A DNA stretch of 64,000 nucleotides, taken from a virus. The stretch is taken from IMG/VR virus record IMGVR_UViG_3300025872_000036, positions 1 through 64,000 of that record, one strand, 5' to 3'. Within the stretch, counting starts at the first letter, position 1; every line of letters begins with the position of its first letter. Shown here in pieces: positions 59,347-64,000 of the stretch. Both the position numbers and the translations under genes were made by a program. The notes under the pieces are model-generated. The model had not been told where the DNA came from. It made no database searches and saw only the letters and a list, made by a program, of their open reading frames with translations.

Positions 59347-59604
59347 ATGGAATTTACTGTCTACACCTCGCCATCTTGCGGTTATTGCAAGATGGCCAAG
59401 GAACTGATTTCACAAAAGGGTCACAAGTATATTGAAAAGAGCATCGGCAAGGACTTGACTAAGGATGAGTTCTTTGCTAAGATGGGTCCAGGTATCAAGA
59501 GTGTGCCTCAGGTCTTCATTGGAGATAAGCGTATCGGTGGATACGAGAATCTTCGTGAATACTATGAGGAGATCACCAACAACTTTGGCAAGCAAGGATT
59601 TTGA
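59347..59604 (+). CDS. Glutaredoxin
   Basis: An 85-aa glutaredoxin with active site CGYC (Cys11, Cys14), the cis-Pro loop SVPQVFIGDK and the glutathione-binding GGYENL. Likely electron donor for the NrdJ reductase or the peroxiredoxin. RBS AAGGAG precedes the ATG. Confidence 0.95.
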   Translation: MEFTVYTSPSCGYCKMAKELISQKGHKYIEKSIGKDLTKDEFFAKMGPGIKSVPQVFIGDKRIGGYENLREYYEEITNNFGKQGF

Positions 59605-59605
59605 T

Positions 59606-59854
59606 ATGTACACCAAGCACCAGCTCAAGGAATTTTGTCAGAACGGTGTTGTCACCGTCGTGTTCACCAAGGCCGATGGATCAGAGCGTACCATGAAGGC
59701 TACGCTGCTTCCAGAGTATGTGAACAATGGCAAGACTCTGCTTCAGGAGAACGAGAACAAGCGCCCAGAGAATCCTGATGTCCTCGCCGTGTGGGATGTT
59801 GATGCAAATGGATGGCGCAGTTTTCGTATTGATTCAATCAAGGGAGTTTCATAA
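59606..59854 (+). CDS. WYL_2/DUF2693-type small beta-barrel protein
   Basis: An 82-aa protein with the phage SH3/Sm-like barrel pattern (VVTVVFTKADGSERTMKATLLPE and LAVWDVDANGWRSFRIDSI). ATG 59606 lies 1 nt after the glutaredoxin stop. Possibly nucleic-acid binding. TAATG overlap with the next gene. Confidence 0.75.
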   Translation: MYTKHQLKEFCQNGVVTVVFTKADGSERTMKATLLPEYVNNGKTLLQENENKRPENPDVLAVWDVDANGWRSFRIDSIKGVS

Positions 59855-59940
59855 TGCCACACGCACATAAGAACCGTCCGCGCAAGGGTCGTCGCAAGAT
59901 TGGCTCCAAGAAGCGTCGCGCACGTTCTCTTCGCAAGTAA
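59854..59940 (+). CDS. 28-aa extremely basic protein
   Basis: ATG 59854 overlaps the previous stop (TAATG) and follows AAGGGAG. Half of the residues are Lys or Arg (14 of 28), plus two His. Too short for known phage ribosomal proteins; a nucleic-acid-binding, protamine- or Thx-like peptide is possible. Confidence 0.65.
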   Translation: MPHAHKNRPRKGRRKIGSKKRRARSLRK

Positions 59941-59947
59941 GATATCT

Positions 59948-60024
59948 GCCCACATAGACCAATAGGCAGAGTCAAGGAACTTAAAATTCCTGTGTTGTGA
60001 GTTCGAATCTCACTGTGGGCACCA
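59948..60024 (+). tRNA. tRNA-Leu (TAA) with short variable loop
   Basis: 77 nt with CCA; loop CTTAAAA; A73; variable loop GTGTT. Last tRNA of the window, away from the main array. Confidence 0.88.
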
Positions 60025-60039
60025 ATTCCAGAGGATACC

Positions 60040-61149
60040 ATGGCACTATCTGTAAAGATCGCCAGAAAGCCTAAGAAGCCTCGCGTCACCCGTGAAATCA
60101 ACATGGGTTCCGAGCCTCGCTTTGATCCAGACAAGATCGCCGATCCGCAGGAACTTTCGGATGCGTATAACTGGTACAATACCGAGTACGACTATGCGGA
60201 CTCGCGTCGTTTTCTTTTGACCTATATGAAGGCCAATGGATACGACAAGGATCAGCTTGAGAAGGTATCCAATCTTCCTACAACATTCCATGTGACGACT
60301 GTGGGCTGGGTTGCTCGCATTCTGTCGCGTGGTGCAACTGTAAATGATCAATGCCGTGAATGGTTTGATGCTCAGGTTCAGAGTATTCTGGAGCATCAGC
60401 CAAAGGCTGTCGTGCAGGAAGTCAAGTTTACGGTAGACAAGTCATTTCTGTTGTTTGATCGCATCGTGTCCACGATTGACGAACAGCTGGATCTTTTCTT
60501 TGATGACAAGGTCGAGTCTTGGAATCTGAAGGAGCATCTTTCTGGTGTGACTATCACTCCCGCTGTTGGAAAGCGTGTGGTGTCGCATTTTGATCGTCTC
60601 ATGCAGGAATATGATGAGGCTCTGACTCGCAAGGACGAGCAACTGAACGAGGCTTATTCCAAGATCTCTCGTCCCAAGCTGAAGCGTATGCGTGAGTTTC
60701 TGGCTTCCATCATTGCGTCTCTAAGTGCTGAGAGCCACAAGACCAAGGTGGTTCGTGCTGCTCGCGCTCCTCGTGCGAAGTCGGCGCATCAGCTTGTGCA
60801 GAAGATGAGGTATCAGCTTTCTCACAAGGAGCTGGATCTTCTTAGTGTTGCACCAGAGTCCATCATTGGTGCATCGCAGCTGTGGGTGTACAATACCAAG
60901 ACGCGGAAACTTGGCGTGTACAATGCACAGGGCACTTCTGGATTGAAGGTCAAGGGTTCTACCATTCTGGGCTTTGATGAAGCAACGTCTGTGTCCAAGA
61001 AGCTGCGTAAGCCCGAGAAGGTTCTGCCTACGGTTGCACAGGGTGGTAAGGTTGCTCTTCGGTCTGTGCTGGATGATGTAAATGCAGTTGCATCGCCCTT
61101 GACTGGGCGTGTGAATGCTGATACAATTCTGCTTAGAACCGTGAAGTGA
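60040..61149 (+). CDS. Conserved-type hypothetical protein
   Basis: A 369-aa, highly basic protein with a helical middle and a C-terminal beta-rich part (GASQLWVYNTKTRKLGVY and GSTILGFDEATSVSKKL). GC content and codon use are higher than in most of the window. I recall similar proteins from marine T4-like phages but no function. RBS-like AGAGGA precedes the ATG. Confidence 0.65.
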   Translation: MALSVKIARKPKKPRVTREINMGSEPRFDPDKIADPQELSDAYNWYNTEYDYADSRRFLLTYMKANGYDKDQLEKVSNLPTTFHVTTVGWVARILSRGATVNDQCREWFDAQVQSILEHQPKAVVQEVKFTVDKSFLLFDRIVSTIDEQLDLFFDDKVESWNLKEHLSGVTITPAVGKRVVSHFDRLMQEYDEALTRKDEQLNEAYSKISRPKLKRMREFLASIIASLSAESHKTKVVRAARAPRAKSAHQLVQKMRYQLSHKELDLLSVAPESIIGASQLWVYNTKTRKLGVYNAQGTSGLKVKGSTILGFDEATSVSKKLRKPEKVLPTVAQGGKVALRSVLDDVNAVASPLTGRVNADTILLRTVK

Positions 61150-61164
61150 AATGGAAGGTGAACA

Positions 61165-61506
61165 ATGAGCCTTGACGTATACATATCAGCTGTCAGAACT
61201 GTGAATGTCTATGAGGGTAATATTACCCACAATCTGAACAAGATGGCCATGGAAGTGAAGCTGTCCAATGGGCACACTCTGTATGACGTTCTGTGGCGTC
61301 CAGAGGAACATAACTACATGAAGGCCAGCGAGATCTCGCCTCTTCTTGTAGAAGGAATCATGATTCTTCGCTCAGAGCGTGAGAGGTTCCTTCCTTTCAA
61401 TCCTCCAAATGGTTTTGGAGATTATTGGGGTCTTGTTGACTTTACACAAGAATATCTCAACGCCTGTCTGGAAAATCCAGATGGTGAGATTCGGGCTTGC
61501 AGATGA
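61165..61506 (+). CDS. Hypothetical protein
   Basis: A 113-aa protein, MSLDVYISA start, with GFGDYWGLVDFTQEYLNACLENPDGEI near the C-terminus. Small proteins of this layout occur in many phages; function unknown. GGAAGGTG precedes the ATG. Confidence 0.65.
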   Translation: MSLDVYISAVRTVNVYEGNITHNLNKMAMEVKLSNGHTLYDVLWRPEEHNYMKASEISPLLVEGIMILRSERERFLPFNPPNGFGDYWGLVDFTQEYLNACLENPDGEIRACR

Positions 61507-61512
61507 AAGATC

Positions 61513-61686
61513 ATGAATCCGTTTGACCATGTACAGATAACCATAACGCCCTTGATGGACGATCCACAATATGCAAGCTGTCCAAGGTGTCGCAAGTACA
61601 CACGCGAAGGTATCCATAACATGGATTGTCTATGCAATAGATGCGTGGATGCATTGGAACATATGAAAAAGGATGATAAACGATGA
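61513..61686 (+). CDS. 57-aa protein with two CxxC pairs
   Basis: ATG 61513; CPRC and CLCNRC could bind one zinc. Overlaps the next start (ATGA). Function unknown. Confidence 0.6.
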   Translation: MNPFDHVQITITPLMDDPQYASCPRCRKYTREGIHNMDCLCNRCVDALEHMKKDDKR

Positions 61687-61907
61687 CGATGAGCGAGAAT
61701 TACCTTACCGGCGTAGAGAGAATGATAGACGAGCGAAACAAGCCATCATGCGACGAGCGGATTGATGAGTTGTCTGAACTGGCAAACGCATACATGGATC
61801 AGTATGTCCATTTCAAGGACATGGTCTTTGATATCATTGAAGGCAAGCTGTCTATTGAAGACGCCAAGATCCAAATGCATGGACTTGAGAGAGGATATGA
61901 CAAGTGA
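61683..61907 (+). CDS. Small acidic hypothetical protein
   Basis: A 74-aa acidic, helical protein, coupled by 4-nt overlaps to both neighbours. Function unknown. Confidence 0.6.
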   Translation: MTMSENYLTGVERMIDERNKPSCDERIDELSELANAYMDQYVHFKDMVFDIIEGKLSIEDAKIQMHGLERGYDK

Positions 61908-62269
61908 CTGAAGACAATCCGACTAACGTGCTTTCGTTTCCCAAGAAAAAGCTGACGGGAACACTAAGCGCAACACAATCCAAGGAAGAGTTTGTAAAGC
62001 AGCTCGGCGAACACAAGGAAAAGTATATTGATATGGTTCTTGCAAGGACCATGAATCAGCTATACAATCGTATGGCAACCGAGGGCTTCAACACCGAAGA
62101 TGATGTCTTCTTCAATGATTTCTGCTTTGTTGTGGAAGGATTGAAGTCTGCCATGCTTCGCCAGTGTGGACTGGAACATCCAATCCAGAAGTTCGTTGAT
62201 GAGAACTTTGAATCTGCGCCACAGGAAAATACGGAAGACGATATTCCAGATGACGATGAAGACAAATAA
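61904..62269 (+). CDS. Acidic-tailed hypothetical protein
   Basis: A 121-aa protein starting with GTG (GTGA overlap). Helical middle, very acidic C-terminus (DDIPDDDEDK). Function unknown. Confidence 0.65.
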   Translation: MTEDNPTNVLSFPKKKLTGTLSATQSKEEFVKQLGEHKEKYIDMVLARTMNQLYNRMATEGFNTEDDVFFNDFCFVVEGLKSAMLRQCGLEHPIQKFVDENFESAPQENTEDDIPDDDEDK

Positions 62270-62275
62270 AAGTCC

Positions 62276-62304
62276 TTGATTTTCCCAGTAACATAACATA
62301 TAAT
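62276..62304 (+). promoter_or_regulatory. Sigma70-type promoter, leaderless configuration
   Basis: TTGATT, 17-nt spacer, perfect TATAAT; the Rnh ATG follows after six bases. Confidence 0.8.
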
Positions 62305-62310
62305 GAATTC

Positions 62311-63153
62311 ATGATTATCATTGATTACAATCAGCTCTGTATTGCAAATTTGATGAAGCAGATTGGCAATACTTCAAACCTGGAAGAGGGCCTTGTGCGA
62401 CACATGGTCCTCAATTCCATTCGTGCAATCTCCAAGAAGTTTCGGAATCATGGCGATATCGTTATCGCATGTGATGGTCCGACATATTGGCGTCGCGAAG
62501 TCTTTCCGCAATACAAGCAGCATCGCAAGAAGGACCGCGAAAAGTCTGGGCATGATTGGTCTGCCATCTTCACCATTCTGCACAAGATCCGTGAAGAGAT
62601 TTCTACCAACATGCCATACAAGGTCATTCGTGTGGAAGGTGCCGAGGCAGACGATATCATTGCGACTCTTACCAAGAAGTATTGTCCGCATGAATCTGTC
62701 GTGATCGTGTCATCCGACAAGGACTTTGTTCAGCTCCATGTCAGCAAGAATGTGAAGCAGTGGTCGCCCATTCTCGGCAAGTTCGTGGCTACGGATACGC
62801 CAATGCGCGACAAGCTGGAGCATATTCTGCAGGGTGATCGTGGCGACGGTATTCCGAATGCGCTGTCCGCAGACGACTCTTTTGTCACTGGTCAGAGACA
62901 GAAACCTATAAATAAGACGAGACTAGCCGAGTGGGTGGAGATGTCTTATGACGATCTATCCAAGCACGGCCAGCTCGGACATGGATTTACACGGAACAGA
63001 ATGCTTATTGATTTTGACAACATTCCTAGCGCAATCTCGCAAGCCATCGTCGCTCAGTACGAATCCATTACGCCCAAGCCTCGCGCTGCCATGATCAATT
63101 ATTTCATGGCGTCTCGCCTAACCAACCTAATTTCCTCTATTGATGAGTTTTGA
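62311..63153 (+). CDS. rnh: T4 Rnh-type 5'-3' exonuclease/RNase H
   Basis: A 280-aa FEN-family nuclease that removes Okazaki primers. Acidic metal-site residues are in MIIIDYNQ, VIACDGPTYWRREVFPQYK, EGAEADDIIATL and VSSDKDFVQL, in the expected order, with the GDRGDGIPN helix-hairpin region. T4 Rnh is 305 aa. No ribosome-binding site; leaderless promoter. Confidence 0.93.
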   Translation: MIIIDYNQLCIANLMKQIGNTSNLEEGLVRHMVLNSIRAISKKFRNHGDIVIACDGPTYWRREVFPQYKQHRKKDREKSGHDWSAIFTILHKIREEISTNMPYKVIRVEGAEADDIIATLTKKYCPHESVVIVSSDKDFVQLHVSKNVKQWSPILGKFVATDTPMRDKLEHILQGDRGDGIPNALSADDSFVTGQRQKPINKTRLAEWVEMSYDDLSKHGQLGHGFTRNRMLIDFDNIPSAISQAIVAQYESITPKPRAAMINYFMASRLTNLISSIDEF

Positions 63154-63155
63154 AA

Positions 63156-63596
63156 ATGATATTGACAATTTCTGAAGTGTTTGAACGATTTGAGAAAGCG
63201 GAGACAGATGCTGATCGCATCAATGTTCTCCGTGCAAACAATACCAGGACGCTACGCAAGGTTCTTGCGTGTGCGTTCAATCCAAATATTGAATTCACGA
63301 CTGAAGGTCGTTGGCCAAATTGGAAGCCGTCAGATGTACCTACGGGCATGACATATGGTGATCTGCATCGCGAGTTTGATCGCATGTATCTATTCATCAA
63401 GAATCATCCAAAGCGCCCTACGACTCTTACAGAGAAGCGTTCAGATCAGCTATTGATCCAGATGCTGGAGATGATGCCTCAAGGCGATGCAATTGTCACG
63501 CTGAACATGATGGGCAAGAACCTGAAGGTCAAGGGTCTTACTAAAGAACTAGCCGAAGCTGCATTCGGTCCAAATCTATTGAATGAGAGTGTTTGA
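63156..63596 (+). CDS. Conserved marine T4-like phage protein (DUF6433-like)
   Basis: A 146-aa protein starting MILTISEVFERFEKAETDADRI with later LTEKRSDQLLIQMLEMM, a pattern I recognise as a conserved protein of T4-like marine phages next to rnh. The in-frame TTG at 63150 overlaps the rnh stop; ATG 63156 is used. Function unknown. Confidence 0.75.
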   Translation: MILTISEVFERFEKAETDADRINVLRANNTRTLRKVLACAFNPNIEFTTEGRWPNWKPSDVPTGMTYGDLHREFDRMYLFIKNHPKRPTTLTEKRSDQLLIQMLEMMPQGDAIVTLNMMGKNLKVKGLTKELAEAAFGPNLLNESV

Positions 63597-63626
63597 TTAT
63601 GATTACCGCAAACAGGAGATATCCAA

Positions 63627-64000
63627 ATGCGAAATCGTACCAAATCAAAGTTAGCAAAGGAAATGTCACGCACACATGAGAAGTGCAAGTATGTTCCAAC
63701 GCAAGAAGAAATTTCTCGTTGGTTCAATATAATCAATCGCGAGATCTTCAAGAATGATCTTCCGCAGTTTAGAAAGATTGAGATTCGTCGTCGCCATGGT
63801 TGTTGGGGTGAGTGTATTGGAGACACCAGCAAGACCAAAGGCCGTTTCTCTGATCTTTCCCTCAACCACTACCAAAAATCAAAAAAGCATTTCATCGAGG
63901 TTCTGATACACGAAATGGTTCACCATTATCAATGGATCCACGAGAACACGATGACACACGGCGAAAGTTTTTTCGCATGGAAGCCAATCCTGGCAAAGTA
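63627..64000 (+). CDS. SprT-like metalloprotease, 3' end outside window
   Basis: 124 residues visible. The zinc site HEMVH (His95, Glu96, His99) with a third His111 in THGESFFAWKP fits SprT/Spartan-type proteases, preceded by the family's conserved GCWGECIGD strand region. ATG 63627 follows ACAGGAGA. Could cut DNA-bound proteins. Confidence 0.85.
   Translation, partial: MRNRTKSKLAKEMSRTHEKCKYVPTQEEISRWFNIINREIFKNDLPQFRKIEIRRRHGCWGECIGDTSKTKGRFSDLSLNHYQKSKKHFIEVLIHEMVHHYQWIHENTMTHGESFFAWKPILAK

Noticed and set aside
47900-60030. Repeated GGTTCGAATCC-like words, considered as CRISPR or direct repeats
   Set aside because: They are the T arms of tRNA genes; spacing and flanks follow tRNA structure, and no cas genes are present.
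47900-60030. tRNA genes as prophage attachment sites
   Set aside because: No integrase, excisionase or att-like duplication is visible; the gene content is that of a lytic T4-like phage.
62908-62916. TATAAATA inside rnh
   Set aside because: It matches the late promoter core but lies within the rnh coding sequence with no gene start in late-promoter distance.

Overview
The window looks like part of a large, AT-rich, T4-like marine myovirus genome. It has the T4 replication set: DNA polymerase gp43 (5' end outside the window), UvsX, gp41 helicase, gp61 primase and an Rnh-type 5'-3' nuclease. It also has ThyX, a B12-dependent ribonucleotide reductase, T4-late-type TATAAATA promoters and a dense array of 34 confident tRNA genes. 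Several small genes resemble families I know from cyanophages and pelagiphages. The envelope and uptake genes point to a Gram-negative, probably alpha- or betaproteobacterial marine host; the exact host cannot be read from the sequence.

Layout. 1-5.7 kb: gp43, uvsX and gp41 with small neighbours. 5.7-10.2 kb: a virion-type protein, a putative nuclease, a ligase-like protein and a 2OG-Fe(II) oxygenase. 10.3-13.6 kb: two paralogous small membrane proteins split by an HNH homing endonuclease, then an autotransporter-like outer-membrane protein and a secreted protein. 13.6-18.6 kb (minus): a tightly coupled operon of CsgF, CsgG, a curlin-like protein, a FecR-domain protein and a CHASE2-adenylate cyclase. 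18.6-26.6 kb: large prohead-core/virion-associated proteins. 26.6-29.2 kb: lysis genes (GH19 endolysin, spanin pair, 3-TM holin). 29.3-33 kb: primase, thyX, nrdJ. 33-35 kb: homing-type nucleases and a repeat protein. 35-45.4 kb: a very AT-rich, tightly packed cassette (radical SAM, two PP-loop proteins, TctA/TctC-type transport, two hydroxylase paralogs, carbamoyltransferase, solute-binding protein). 45.5-47.4 kb: NUDIX and early-type small genes. 47.5-60 kb: the tRNA array, which covers all 20 amino acids. Several non-tRNA structured RNAs, a HAD protein, an HNH protein, a GIY-YIG protein and a sulfation pair are embedded in it. 55.9-64 kb: an outer-membrane barrel, peroxiredoxin, glutaredoxin, a glycine-zipper lipoprotein, small early genes, Rnh and a SprT-like protease.

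How the parts may work together. One set of genes replicates DNA and supplies nucleotides, supported by tRNAs and redox proteins. A second set targets the host envelope: curli-like secretion, autotransporter, barrel, lipoprotein and solute-binding proteins. A third set is unified by an N-terminal peptide resembling the T4 capsid-targeting sequence, so NUDIX, HAD, nucleotidyltransferase, ligase-like and nuclease-like enzymes may be packaged in the head and injected. Transcription appears split between strong sigma70-type promoters with 17-bp spacers, four of which place the start codon at the predicted transcription start (leaderless mRNA), and TATAAATA late promoters in front of capsid-related genes.
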